The notes: generated by a model not told the origin, from the sequence alone. A stretch of DNA of 64,000 nt from Brachypodium distachyon (GCF_000005505.3 NC_016132.3:49614914-49678913); one strand, 5' to 3'. Positions 45,519 to 57,990 are shown, counted from the stretch's first letter. A program made the numbers and translations.

Positions 45519-46307
45519 CTTGGACAAGTTGACACATCGATATTTTTTTAATAAGTTCGGTCGACCCTGCGGGTACGACTTAATCTTATGTTAGGAAAGG
45601 CTTCGAGGGGGTTGTTAGCCAAGTGAGTGGATCTTCCCAAGACACATTTAGCGAGAGATTCGTCGGGGCCATCTCGTACTTGGACCGAACGCGTCTTTCC
45701 AAGTATCGAGGTTAGTATACCTTCGGAACTCTAACCCAACCCCTTGTCCTTCGAGCCCGTGCTAACCAAGGTTAGCTCAGAGCCTCGAAACTAGAGTCCC
45801 CTAGAAGGCTTCCTCGAGGCCGGTCGACTTTCAGTCGAAAGCGGCGCTCGAGAGCGAACCTTAGAGGGAGCACTCTAGCCCTCTCCCCTTGAGTTTATTC
45901 AAGTTGAGAGTGAATGATACATGCCCCCATGGGGATGTTTATAGCCTAGGGGTCCATGACAAAAGACCATGGCTACCCTTGAGGGAGAGAGAAAAGTGGG
46001 GGCAAAAAGGTAAAAGTAGCTCCTTGGTCCATAACTTTTGTGTGCACCCTGTGGGGGAAAGTGAGGGTTGGTTCATGGTCCACCATGGACTAAAAGCCCC
46101 ATCTCCACACCTTTCTTGTCCCCTACTCTAGCTCATTTCACCCTTTGACCATGGCATGAGAGATTTGACTTGTTGACTTGTCTTCCTTTGCCACATAGGA
46201 TTGACTGCGCCACGTGGGCATCTTGACTCACGCTTGGAAAATGTTGACTTAGTCGTCGCCACGTAGGATTTACGGCCCGGCCCATATAAGGGCTTTATTT
46301 TACTACA
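45519..46307 (-). repeat. 3' LTR of the gypsy element (outer end truncated)
   Basis: Matches 58103-58895 closely, with small indels such as loss of about 12 bases near 45628. It ends ...TTTTACTACA at 46307. The outermost ~110 bp present in the other LTR (57991 to about 58102) are missing. The TATA word on the minus strand (complement of GTTTATAG) is at 45937-45944. Confidence 0.88.
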
Positions 46308-47519
46308 AGAGTAGCCCCCTTGAGCTGGAGGCATTAAGAATGCCTTCGGGTCAACCTTCGATGCGAGACTCTTGATTATCTTTCATGTTCTTGTATTTAT
46401 GATTGTGTCTTTGATGAATTCCCTAGCAAGCTTCCTTGTGAGAAGTAGAGTTACTTGGCAGTTTTCCTGCAAAGAATAGGAGCCTTGGAGGTGTTTCAGG
46501 AAAATTCCATCTCTGCGAGAAATCGAGTTTCGGGGGGTATTTTAGCAAAAACCGGGACCCTAGGGGCCTCTCTGCGAGAAATCCGGTGTCTCGGAGGACT
46601 TTTTTGCAAAAATCAGGTACCCTACGGGCCTCCCCAAAATTTCCGAGGTCTTATTGGTAATTTTCCCAAAATCCTGGGCTTTTTTGCAAAGTTTCCGAAC
46701 TGAGCGCGCGGACGCGAGTTGGGCCGCCTTCGGGGACGCTATTTTTTTATTTATAGGTCGGCTTCTTGGGCCACAATTGCGCCACGGCCCAGCTGGGCCC
46801 GATACCGGTTCGGGAGTAAGTGATCAGATCCGACGGCCACGCGCGAGGGGGCGCCCTAGATCGGACGGTGTCCAGCCGTCTTCCTCTGTACGATGGAAAA
46901 AGTGGCCGGTGGCCCTCCTTTGCTTTGCGCAGGCGGCGGACTTCATCGAAGGTGACACAGGCGAGGATGGCATGCGGGTTCGCGGCGGGGAGCCCCTTGA
47001 TCGGGTCAGCCCGACTTGGGGGCAAAGAAGATGCCCCTTTTGCTCGATTTCTTGTCCTTCCCAAGCGCGACGTGTCGGCCTGGTGTTGGTTTTGCCTGGA
47101 TGGCAAGGACGCTCCTTGGGCCTATAAAATGGAGTCCTAAGCCTTTGAGGAAGCTCACACCATGCTTGTTTGATTTGCCCGGTGCCGAAGACACGTTCGG
47201 CGATGCTCGGCATTTCTTCGAGAGGTTGGTGCAGTAGGGTGCTCCGCATGGGCGCTAGACACTCCTTCCGGCAGTGGCGAGTCTTGTTCTCGTGAGGCCG
47301 AGGTCGGTTCTCCAAGCGACCGAGACAAAGTGAGGCGTGGGAGCTCTCGTTCGGCCGCAAGGATCAAGGTGTCTGAGGTGTTTGCAAGTCATCGCGGGAG
47401 ACCTTCGTCGTCGACCAAGTCCTTCCTTTTCGCATGAACGTGAGGGAGGTTCTTTAGCGCCTGCATTCGCGTGTTTGGCGCCAGTCAGCCCATTCGGGCA
47501 TTTCATCAAGCACTCCCGG

Positions 47520-47850
47520 TGCGCACCGCAGCCGGCGTGGCCGCTCGGGTACGGGCGTGCGTGGCACGGCGCGCGCGGTGCGCGGTCGGCCTTGCGGGCG
47601 GGCACGGACGGTAGCGGGCACGGCACGGCGAGGGAGCGCGCGCGGGCGGCCTTGCGTGTGGACGCGGATGCGAGCAGACGGGGCATGGCCAGACAACGGG
47701 CGCAGGCGGCGTTGCGCACGGGCGCGGACGCGAGCTCGCGCGGCATGGCTAGGCAGCGCGCGCGGGCGGGCGGGCACGTTGGCGTTGACACGGGCATGCG
47801 TGCCATGGTGCGGCTGAGCGTGCGAAATGGGCAGGCGTGAGCGCGCGGCG
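47520..47850. repeat. GC-rich minisatellite-like stretch
   Basis: Imperfect repeats of roughly 60 bp combining GGCACGGCG..., GGGCGCGGACGCGAG and CGGCATGGC(T/C)AG words (for example 47635-47695 against 47700-47760). It is part of the retrotransposon spacer. Confidence 0.6.
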
Positions 47851-48251
47851 CGGGACAAATCTTTTTGTGCCATGGGCTGGCGGGCAGCAAGCTGGTGTGG
47901 GGAGCCGGCATCCCCTGATTTTGCTTTTTTGTAGACAGGTGCACCAGTCCTTGGGCCGGCTTCTTTTTCTGCGACGATTTTTCGCGAGGTGACTTGGTGA
48001 GGTGGGTTTTGCCTTCGGAGCCTTTGAAATTTTGGGTTCATTATTGTCGCGACCTTAGCTCTTGGAGCTGTGGTACTTCACGACGGCTTCGAACCTCTGG
48101 TTCACGATGCGCCTTAGGCTCTTTGTCGCCGCCAAAAGTCTAGGGGCCATGGTCTTTTGCAAAGGCCTTTGAGATTTGACCTCACAAACCCAACTCTTGG
48201 AGTAAGGATTTTAGAGGTACTTTTGTACCTTAGGCTCTTTTCCGCGAGCGT

Positions 48252-48770
48252 GGCTCATGGAGCGACGGTACTTTGCGACGGTCCCGAATCTTGGGTTCGC
48301 CATGCTAGCTCTTGGAGCTGAACTTTAAGTGGTACTTTCGTACCTTGGGCTCTTTGCTGCGACCATGGCTCTTGGAGCTATGATACTTTGCGACGGCCCC
48401 GAACCTTGGGTTCGCCATGCTAGCTCTTGAAGCTAGACTCTAAGTGGTACTTTCGTACCTCGGGCTCTTTGCCGCGACCATGGCTCTTGGAGCGATGGTA
48501 CTTTGTGATGGCCCCGAACCTTGGGTTCCCCATGCTAACTCTTGAAGGTAGACTCTAAGTGGTACTTTCGTACCTTGGTTTCTTTGTCGCGCCCATGGCT
48601 CTTGGAGCGATGGTACTTTGCAACGGCCCCGAACCTTGGGTTCTCATGCTAGCTCTTGAAGCTAGACTCTAAGTGGTACTTTCGTACCTTGGGTTCTTTG
48701 CCACGACCATGGCTCTTGGAGCGATGGTACTTTGCGACGGCCCCGAACCTTGGGTTCGGAATCCTAACTC
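48252..48770. repeat. 115-bp tandem repeat array, about 4.5-5 copies
   Basis: Units start at GGCTC in 48252, 48367, 48482, 48597 and 48711 (steps 115, 115, 115, 114). Each carries GGTACTTTGCGACGGCCCCG, GAACCTTGGGTTCGCCATGC and AAGTGGTACTTTCGTACCTT with scattered changes. More degenerate partial units extend left to about 48055. Confidence 0.93.
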
Positions 48771-51049
48771 TTGGAGTTAAGATTTTGGTTGTAGCAACAA
48801 ACCTTGAACCTTGGGCTCTTTAGTGTTGCTCTCACACTTCATTACCCATGTTGTAGGTAAGATGGAAGGTGTGGATTTTTAATCACCGAGATGATGGCAC
48901 CCTGACTTGGTGAAGTCAGGGTTTCCTTTTGTTCAAGGACCATCTCGATATAGTCCAATCCTTTGGGGATGCGGACTTTAGTCGACCACAGTCTTGGTGG
49001 TACTTTGCCCCAAAGGAATCGAGGTCTTGTTCGCCGAAGGATTTGTTTAGCAGAGTCCAATCGCATTGAAGCAAGGACCTTGACTATTCGGCTGCTCTGG
49101 AGGTGAGCCCCCGGTGAATCTTGGCAAGATTCACTTGGTTTGTATGTTGCCATTGCGACTTGGTTATGCACCATGTGACGGGTTTTGCTTGTGCTTGGCA
49201 ATCCTGTCGAAAGATGGTGTTTCAACCATGTCATCGAAGCTTTTGCAAGGAGGCGACACCCTTTATGGCGTTCGAGTTATTGACGCTCTTGGGAACAAAA
49301 CTCGAGCTCGTTTGCCCATCTTCGGCGAGCATTTCTGCCTTTATTTGCTTGGTCCGCCTTTGGTGAATGTTTTGACACCATTCTTGCCTTTTTTTTTCCA
49401 GGTACCGTGATAGTTGTATCCGGTGTTTCTGGAGTTGACATTGGTGCCGACGAAAAAAGGAGGAGGCATCGGGCTCTCTCCAAGCCATGTAGGGTGCCGT
49501 CGACTACCCACTCCAAGATCGAGACTTGGTGAGCGGCTTTCTTGCATCAGACTCTTGTTGTTGAGCCATGAAGTCTTAGCATGCGCCTTTAACCTTTGGA
49601 AGGTTCGAGGCTTGCTGGAGGTTGTTAACCTCGTCGCACTTTTGTCAGTCAGCCCGACGTGGCGAGCCCTAAGGTTGTGATGACCTTGTTGGGCGAGGAA
49701 GTTCCTCGGGAGCACGATGGTACTCAGTGGTCCAAAATTCCTCACTTTGTGATGAATTTCCGACCTCACCTTTCTGGAGGGTATTAGGGAGGTATGAGCT
49801 TATGTCGTCCTTGGAGTCGACAAGTCACCTTTGATGCTTGCGTATGTGCTTTGCACATTGTCCTTTTGACATAGCCTTATGACTTGCGTGTAGCTAGCCA
49901 TATGCTTGCAATGCATCCATTTGTTTTGTTCCATGTATCGCTATGTTGTTAACATTTACGGAAATGTCAACTTTAGCTCAACATGTGTTTGTGAGTACTA
50001 CATTTCTTCCTTTGTGGAATATTATGTTTCCTCGAGTTTATACAGCTCGCGATCGATTGCTATTACTCGCACATTGTGCTTTCAATTGCTGTCGCCGTTG
50101 GGATACGACTTGGCTTCGGTGCCTTAGGTCATGGTTACGAGCCATGGATCCTGGTACCCTTGCGAGGGTCGTTATCGATATGTCGGTAGTGATCCGGACA
50201 TTTCGACCTGCCGTTCGGGAAATTTCATGCGGAATTTTCCCTCTTCGAACTTCAGGAAACTATGCTTTCCCGCGATTATTATGGAGCCTTAACTCGGTTA
50301 CTATCACACAGGCCCGTGCGCAACGTCTCGCACACCGATAGCTTGGTTCTCCGAGGTAAGTAAGCTCACGCATAACTCGCTTATTTACGGTTCTCCTTAA
50401 ATGCGTTTTAAGGAGCTTCCGGCCCTCGAGGGGCTTGGTTCTGATTGGTGGATGGCCTCGGGGCACACTAGGATCCCCCAAGGAACGGGTTGCCAATGAG
50501 GCAATTATGTCCGGAGACATTTTCGGAGATGCTTTGGGCCAACGTAGGCCTCCTAGCATTCCTTGGCGAGCGGCACTAGGGCAGCAACTATTTTTGAGGA
50601 TGATTTTCCTTTTGCGGGGGTGCCGCTTGATAAGGTTCTCCTTTGCGATGATGCCGCATAGGAAATACTTAGGCCGATGTAGGCTTCCCATGATAAGTTT
50701 CGAGAGCGGCACTTGGGCAGCAACTCTCCACGAGGAGGATTAACCTTTCGCGGGAATGCCACGTGATAAGGTTTTCCCTTTCGGCGATGGTGAGCCTCTT
50801 TTGAGTGCCCACACATGCCAAGGTAACACGTATGATAATGTGCTACCTTAATTTTTCCAAGGATGATTGTGCTCACATCCCTTTCCCTTCCTTTTTGACG
50901 AGATGGCCTCAAGGGCGCTTATAATCCCTTGACGAAGATGGCTGGCTTGGCACTTATACTCGCCCGAAGGGTCGGGGGCGCATCCTTGGTTACTTCGGCC
51001 TTTTTAGGCATAGAAGTGGCATCTTGTTGCCGGCTCCAGGCATTGATGA

Positions 51050-54000
51050 GGAGTTATCCCTTTATGCTTTCAGGATGGCACGCGTGCTCTCTTTATGTCC
51101 CACTTGTCCGCGATGCGGCAAGGTACTTCCCACTTAGGGCCGAGCTCGTGCTAGAGCTTCGGGTCGAGGTCTTCTCGGAGGAGAATCGTTCTTGTACCCT
51201 TGTTTTGTATAAGCGAGTTGCACTTTGCTTATAAGTGGCATGCTTCATGAAGTCTCTGTCGGCAGTTTCCTCAATTTGATGCTCTTCATTTTTCGCGAAT
51301 GCGAGGGCGGTGGTTTTTTGGAGCCCTTTCCTCTTGAAGTGAGCGCGTGGGCTCGACTTCGACCGAGAGCATTGCTTTTGCTCCTATGCACAAAAAATGA
51401 CGTTGTTCGGCCCTGTGGAGTGGCTTGGAAAGGTGTGTATTCCTCACACCACATCCTTGACGAGCCTATTGGCTTGCATTCCTCCTTGCTTATCATACTT
51501 TTGACTGCTTGGCGAAGCCCCCTAGAGGGCGAGTCCCTTGGCTCTTTTCACTACGCCGTTTGTCTTTAGATAAGTCATGGAGGTGAAGTGTACTTTTATC
51601 TTCCAGATGGTCACAAAATTTTATGAATTCCTTGGAGTATAGTTCTTGCGGGACATCATTTTGGCGAAATGACGTTTTTCCCGGAACTTTTGGATGACTT
51701 GCGACACAAATCCTTTAGGGAAGCGTTTATGCCTTGATCTTCTCGGAGAAGTGGCAATTGATTATCCTGTCACCATGACATGTCTCCAGCCCCTGTTGCC
51801 TGCGAGAGGAGGGCCCGAGAAGGTCCGTTCCCTTGCGGGCAAATAGCCATTTCGTCGTGCTATATTTTTTGAGTAGGTTCGGTCGACCTTGCGGGCACGA
51901 CTTAGTCCTATGTTAGGAGAGGCTTCGAGGGGGTCGTTAGCCAAGTGCTTGGGCCGAGCTCGTCTTCCCAAGTCACTTATAGCGAGAGATCTTTCGGGAC
52001 CGTCTCGGACTTGGGCCGAACTCGTCTTCCCAAGTAGCGAGGTTAGGATACCCACAAGACTCTAACCCGATCCCTCTACTTCGAGTCCAGACCGTACTAG
52101 ACGGCCCGAAACCTCGAACCTAGGCCTCACAAGGTGCGTCCCTGAGGTCGAGTCGAGACTAGGCTCGACCCGAGCACTCGAGAGCATGCCCCTTGGGATG
52201 CTCTAGCCCTCTCCCCTTGGGTTTGAGCTTTGCATCATCGTTGGCCGATAGGACCTCTAGTGCAAGGCTTTTGTCATGGTCGCGCTTGGAGCAAGATGGT
52301 TTCCGCATATTCTTGAGTAGACCTTGGGTAGGAGTTTGGCTCCTTGGTTGAGGGCATGCATTTAAGCAAAGCGGTGACACCCTTCTTGTGTAGGACGCCG
52401 TCGAGTAGGATGTACAACCCGGCTTTTGCAAGCAGAGTTTTGGCGTTTTGGCCTTCTACTTCTTTGCCCACCTCGTCTTTCTTGGCGTGGATAATTGTTT
52501 TCATCCAAGAAGGTGGACTATCGATGACCATGCCGGTCATTGAAGATTCGTCATGAGTTTTGGCTTCTTCCTTTATGGATGGGCACGAGTCACTTCGAAG
52601 AAAAGCACCGGTGGCAGCGGTTCCTTGGAACTGGCCGTTCGGGGTAGTCCATCGGTAAGGTGATTTTCTCCCCGTGGGACGCGTCGCGCCTCCGTGCCCA
52701 AGAAATACTGTTCCTTCTTGCGAACTTCTTCATCCTTTCATCAAGGCATTGATATGACTTGTCCATTTGGTTTATCACCAGTTGGGAGTCTCCTTGGATG
52801 AGAAGGTGTCAAACTCCCATGGCCTTGGCCAATCGAAGTTCGAGAATGAGCGCCTCATATTCTGCCATGTTGTTGGCGGCATTAAAGTCGAGGTGGGCGG
52901 CGTACTCCAAAATCTTGCCTTCGGGGCTGATGAGCACGACTCCAGCCCCCGTTGCCGTCAAGGCGCTTGGAGTCATCAAACCTGATTATCCAATGTGGTT
53001 CGGGGGGCTCAGTCTTGGATGTGATTCCTTCGGGCGGGACTAGTGGAGCGTGCCACTCGGCCACGAAGTCAGCCAGGACGGGGGATTTTATGGACGTTCT
53101 CGCCATGAGTTTCAATGAGAAAGGAGCCAATTCCATTGCCCATTTGGTGATTCTTCTGGTGGCCTCCTTGTTGCCGAAGACTTCCTTGAGTGGGAAGGTA
53201 GTTGGCACCATAATGGCACGGCCCATGAAGTTGACGAAGCTTTCGAGAGGCCATGAGGAGAGCGTATGCGATCTTTTCGATCTGGGAGTATCGACCCTTT
53301 GCTCCTCCCAAAGCTTCGCTCACGTAATATACCGGGCGTTGTGACCCGTCTTCTTCCTCCACGAGTGCTGCACTTACGGCGACCGGGGTTGCGGCAAGGT
53401 ACAGGAGCAAAGGCTCCCTTTGCTTTGGGCTCGTGAGAAGTGGAGGGATCGACAAATAGGTCTTGAGCTCTTCGAATGACTTTTGAGCTTCGTCGGTCCA
53501 CTCAGAGTTGTCGAGGCTCCTCAAGGCTTTTGAAAAAAGGAAGACACTTCTCGTCTGACTGAGCGACGAATCGTCCCAAGGTCGCCGTTCTTCCCGCTAG
53601 GCGCTGCACATCTTTTGACGGAGCGAGGAGGCTCCATCTCTAGAATGGCCCGGATTTTTTGCGGGTTGGCCTCGATCCCTCGTTGAGAGACAAGGAAGCC
53701 CAAGAGTTTTCCTCCTCGAACTCCGAATGTGAACTTCTCCGGATTAAGCTTCACGCATACTTGCGTAGATTTGACTTTTGATGATGAAGGTCTTTTGCAG
53801 GTCCTTGGGATGGGTCTTCACAATTTGACTTTTGATGATGAAGTCGTCAACGTATACTTCGGCGTTACTCCCCAATTGTTCTTTGAGGATGAGGCTGACG
53901 AGGCGTTGGAAAGTTGCGCCGGCGTTTCTCAAACCAAAAGGCATACTGCGATAGCAGAAGGTGCCGATGGGAGTGATGAAGCTGGTCTTTTCCTCGTCTT

Positions 54001-55363
54001 CCTTGGCCATGTGGACTTGGTGATATCCTGAATAGGCGTTCAAGAAGCTCAACCTTTCGCATCCCGCCGTGGAGTCGACTAGTTGGTCGATCCAAGGGAG
54101 CGGGTAGTCATCCTTGGAGCATGTCTTGTTCAGGCCGGTGAAGTCGACATACATTCGCCACTTGCTGTTGGCTTTCTTCACCAGGACCGGATTGGCTAAC
54201 CATTAGGGGTGCCAAACTTCTCGGATGAGCCCGGCGTGGGAGAGCTTGGCAATTTCTTGCTTGATGACGTCGCTTCGCTCGGTGGAGAGCTTTCGAAGCT
54301 TTTGCTTCACGGGAGCTTTGTCGGGCCTCACGGCGAGGCGATGCTCCATGACGTCGCGCGGGACTCCTCCAATATCGGAAGGTGACCAAGCGAAGAGATC
54401 GGAATTCTTTCGAAGTAACTCGACGAGTTCTTCCTCGAGTTTATTCGGGAGGTCGGCTCCAATCTTCACCGTGCGCATGGCATCATCTTGGGAGACGCGT
54501 ACTTCCTTGAGTTCTTCTTTGGGGAGGGGCTTAGGGATGTAGCGCTCCGGGTGATCAGTTTTGGATGCTCCCGCGTTCGAAAGCATGTTGATACTCTTTG
54601 ATGATTCTCCCTTCTTGGCGCACTTGGTCTCATGACGGTAGAGCGTCTTCCCATCGGAAGATTGTTCACCGCGGACCGTTATCACGCCCTTTGGGCCGGG
54701 GATCTTCATGCACAAGAAGTTGTGGTGGATGGCGGCGCAGAGACGGTTTAGCGTTGTCCTTCCGAGGATGGCGTTAAAGGAGGCCTCCATATCCACCACG
54801 TCGAAGCGCACGAGCTCGGTTCGATGATTCGTGGCGTCTCCGAAGGTCGTGAGGAGCTCAATTTGTCCGAGCGGCTGAATGGACTTCCCTGGCACGAAGC
54901 CGGTGAGAGGATAAAGGGAGGGATGCAACGAGCCGTTCTTAGATCCCCCTTGCGGTTCCATCAGCTTCTTCAACGTGCTCAGATATAGGATGTCGGCGGA
55001 GCTTCCGCCATCCACGAGATTCTTCTTGAGCTCACAATTGGCGACGATCGCCGTCACGAAGAGGGCGTCATCATGTGGGAAGCGTATCCCCTTGGCGTCT
55101 TCCTCGGTGAAGGCAATTGGCACGCTCGCCAACTTTGGTGGCGGTGGCAGGGTGAAGGTTCCCACGACGTTGACTTCGCGAGCATACTCCTTGCGTTGCC
55201 GCTTCGACCCTCGGCCTGTGGCGGAGCCCATGAGTATCACCCCGACGTGATGCGCGGGTTCCTGAAACGGGAGGTTATCCTCCTTAGGTGCCGGGTCAGC
55301 GACAAGGACGTTGGCGGTGCGTGGAGCCTTGGCTGTTTTCTCATCCTTGCAACGGGCTTGCAT
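51050..55363 (-). pseudogene. gypsy pol remnant (PR-RT-RNase H-integrase)
   Basis: Domains in order on the minus strand: retropepsin with DGGSSAD (about 55012); an in-frame stop at 54205-54203 just before RT; RT with SFLNAYSGYHQV, PFGLRNAGATFQRL and YVDDFI (54181-53825); RNase H-type region ending in a SQIEKIAYALL stretch (53524-53069); integrase zinc-finger region (52540-52274); integrase core and GPY-type C-terminus recognisable only in shifted frames (about 51760-51060, e.g. LGPKWEVPCRI). A 360-bp LTR fragment separates the zinc finger from the core. Multiple frameshifts make it non-functional. Confidence 0.85.
51862..52225 (-). mobile_element. LTR fragment of the same gypsy family inside integrase
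   Basis: About 360 bp clearly related to the element's LTRs (GGTTCGGTCGACC..., ATGTTAGGAGAGGCTTCGAG, CTCTAGCCCTCTCCCCTTG) but visibly more diverged. It lacks both the TATA-bearing half and the outer end. It interrupts integrase between the zinc finger and the core. Confidence 0.8.
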
Positions 55364-57947
55364 TCGTGCCTGGAACTCTTTGCGAGCCGAGATGAGAGTG
55401 TTGCACTCCTCGGTGCTGTGACTTGCCGAGTTTTGGATGAGGCATCTTCCAGTTCCTACCTCGGCGGGGCAAGGTGGCTTCTTGGGTTGCCAAGTCTTTT
55501 GGGACGATGCTTGTCCTTCGACGGCGAAGATCTTCCGTGCTTGGTCGCCAGGGGCCTTTTTCCCTCACCTCCTCTTCTTCTTGGAAGATGAATCACACGC
55601 AGGGGGCTTGTCGGACGAGGGAGTTCCTTCAGGAGTCGCGCGCAGCGCGTCCTTTTTTGGCAATGTCACCGTCTTTGCCCCGGTCGTATTCTTGCAAGAT
55701 TCGATAGAGCTCCTCGGTCGTCTTTGGAAGATTGCGACTTAGGGTCCGATTCACTTCTCCTTAGAGAAGGCCTTGCATGCATGCGTCGATCACGGTGGTC
55801 GACAGTGGGTTGGTGATTTGGCTTCGTACCTTCGCAAAGCGATGGAAGAAGCTTCGGAGAGATTCCCCCGGCTTTTGTTTCACGACGTATAGCTCGTGAG
55901 CCTGCACGGGTTCTTTGAAGTTTTCTTGAAAGTTGGCGACGAAGACCTCTTGGATACGCTCCCACGAGCTCACGGAGTTCTTCCGCAGGTTATAAAACCA
56001 AGTTTGCGTCATCCCGGTGAGCGTGAGCGATAAGAGATTGCACATCTCGACGGGACCTCCCCCGGCGGCCCGTATGGCGGTGGAGTAGACATACAACAAA
56101 TGAAGAGGATTTGACTCCCCGTCGTACGGCCGTATTGTAGGCGGCTTGAACCTTGGCGGAAAATGTCGTAGCACGGGGCTTTGACACCGGGGATGGGTGA
56201 GCACCCCCTTTTAGGTTCGGCAGTGGGCGACGGGGATCGCTCCGGCGATCGCCGGCGAGGCCAATGCGAGGCGTAAGGGCACAATGAACTCGAGAGCGTT
56301 TTTTACCCAGGTTCGGGCCACCCGGAGGAGTAAAACCCTACGTCCTGCTTCTGTGTTTTGCTATTAACCAGTGAACAAGGTTTTACAGGTTGTCGAGGGG
56401 AGTCCCCGGGTGCTCTCTCTTTTAGCTAAGTGCTACTTGATGTTTTTGGCCTGAGCTAGTGTGGATCCGAGCGAACCGAACCCCTTTGACCATTGGCGGG
56501 GGGTCCTACTTTTATACCGAAGGGGATACCACAGGTGCCACGGTGCATGGGTGACAAATGGCAAGCAGGGAGCTAGCCCAGCTCCCCCTCGGTGTGCTAG
56601 CTTACATGCACAAGGAGTAGCCCTGCAACTAGGGGCCAAAGCGCCTAAAAATTACACCCCGGCCAGTCACTGTAGGCTGACTGGATGGGGAATCCCCTTT
56701 CTGTCGGTGCATTAAATGCTCGTGTGTGCTACACTCTTCGTCCTGGCGAACCCTGCGCACAGGGAGTCCGCCGAGCAGCCACGTGGCGCCGTTGTCCTGC
56801 CCACTTGGTCCCGCTCCTGTAACGGACGCCTGCGCCCGCAAACACCCTTCCCGGTAAGTAACCTTCCCGGGAAGCGCCCAGGTGGGAGTTCTCTTGCTGC
56901 CCTACAAGGCATCCCCCGCAGCCCGGCTAGCTCTGCCGGGCTGGTGACTTGCCGGGCAGCTTGTGCGGAGCTGCCCGGGGTGCGGTCCCTCCGGGGTGCA
57001 AGGGAGATGGCCCACGCGTCATGCAGCGGTGGTACCCCGGGTGCCACTGGTGCGACAGAAAAGGCGCGTCTTGGATCTCCCGTGTGAGCCGGTTGCAAGT
57101 CGGCCGGTCTTCCGGTTCCTTCGGTGGCGAGGTCCTCCCTCGTCGGAGTCGCTTTCGTCGCTAGAGGGGTTGCTTGGAGAATGATCTCGGGGTTTTCTTG
57201 GGGGTCGGAGCGTCGACGGGAATTCGTTTCGCCGCCGGCACGGGCTCCGAACTTCTGCACTCGCTCATTCCCATGCACGCTGGGGTCTCGTTCCCCGCGA
57301 GGCGCAACTTGAGGCGGTAGCTGGTTGCCACCCTACTCGACCCTGATGGGGGGAGCAAGGGGCGCTTGCGGGGCGCTCGCAAAGCGAGGTTGGTGTTGAG
57401 CGTGCGCGACTTGGAGAGCGCCTTGCGGCGGAAGCCCCCAATAAGGATGATACCAAGGAGCTCCGTGGGCGACCGCGGCGAGCGCCAGCGGAAGCAATCG
57501 CGGGTTGGAGGGGTCATAGGCTGGGACTCCTTGGTTTTCCGGCGCAGATCCTCATGATGCCACATTGTTTCCTCTTGTAGGTTCCGAGGGCAAGGTCACT
57601 ACCGGTTGGAGGGAAGGTGGCGCGAAGCCCATCGAGCGAGGCATGCCGAGTTCCGTATCCCCTGCGGGGGCGCCAACCGTAGGCAGCTCGCCGATCCTTG
57701 CCACCACGTCGGTGAGTGTCGAGGGACCGCCTACGACGGTTTCGAGCACCTCGGTCCCTTCCGGGATGGCTGGGAGCGAAGGGGCGACCATGACTTCCGT
57801 CGTAGCGACCATGCTTGCGGCGACGTCTGGATTGGTGAGGATTCCTTCTTCCTCGGGAGCTCCTGAGGCACTTGCTTTCTTCGTTTGCAACCGTGTAGAC
57901 TTTGCGGCAAGTTGGGCTCCCGATGAAGTAGTCTTCGTCGGGGCCAT
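55364..57947 (-). pseudogene. gypsy gag remnant, split by a solo LTR
   Basis: The probable gag ATG is at 57947, 25 bases downstream of the primer-binding site, starting MAPTKTTSSG. The frame breaks near 57552 and is disturbed further along. The capsid-like region (56163-55761) includes PYDGESNPLHLLYVYS, WFYNLRKNSVSSWE and ESLRSFFHRFAKVRSQI. A CxxHxxxxHxxxxC-type zinc-knuckle-like stretch lies near 55430. A solo LTR (56164-57057) interrupts the capsid region. Ordinary retrotransposon gag decay; no intact product is expected. Confidence 0.75.
56164..57057. mobile_element. Solo LTR of a different family inserted in gag
   Basis: 894 bp starting TGTCGTAGCACGG and ending CACTGGTGCGACA: TGTCG...CGACA terminal inverted repeat. 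It is flanked by the exact 5-bp repeat GAAAA (56159-56163 and 57058-57062). It contains CCCAGGTTCGGGCCACCCGG and TAAAACCCTACGTCCTGC, motifs I recall from grass LTRs. The gag frame resumes across the target duplication, so this is a clean insertion followed by LTR-LTR recombination. Confidence 0.88.
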
Positions 57948-57971
57948 TAAATCTTCAATTGCGGCAAGGGT

Positions 57972-57989
57972 TCCCCACGGTCGGCGCCA
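57972..57989 (-). other. Primer-binding site of the gypsy element
   Basis: Minus strand TGGCGCCGACCGTGGGGA, immediately inside the 5' LTR. TGGCGCC-type sites are common in plant gypsy elements. Its place fixes both the element's orientation and the LTR boundary. Confidence 0.8.
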
Positions 57990-57990
57990 C

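Larger units (their letters stand above)
46308..51049 (-). other. Non-coding 3' spacer of the gypsy element
   Basis: Between the polypurine tract and the end of integrase. It holds a 115-bp tandem array (48252-48770), a very GC-rich stretch with GCGCGGGCGG / GGGCGCGGACGCGAG words (about 47520-47850) and a plus-strand GGCCTATAAAATGG near 47118. That TATA-like word might belong to an older, oppositely oriented element buried here. Open frames in the GC-rich part are artefacts of composition. Family-specific non-coding blocks of this size are known in grass gypsy elements. Confidence 0.5.

Noticed and set aside
47337..47840. 168-codon open frame on the plus strand rich in Arg/Ala/Gly
   Set aside because: Lies in a GC-rich minisatellite-like part of the retrotransposon spacer; open on both strands because stops are rare at this composition.
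48252..48770. Regular 115-bp array considered as a CRISPR-like or satellite centromere array
   Set aside because: Contiguous direct repeats without unique spacers, inside a plant retrotransposon; too short for a centromeric satellite.
52590..52778. Separate genes for minus-strand open frames in 49-58 kb
   Set aside because: They fall within gypsy gag-pol or its spacer, with domain order and breaks explained by one decayed element.
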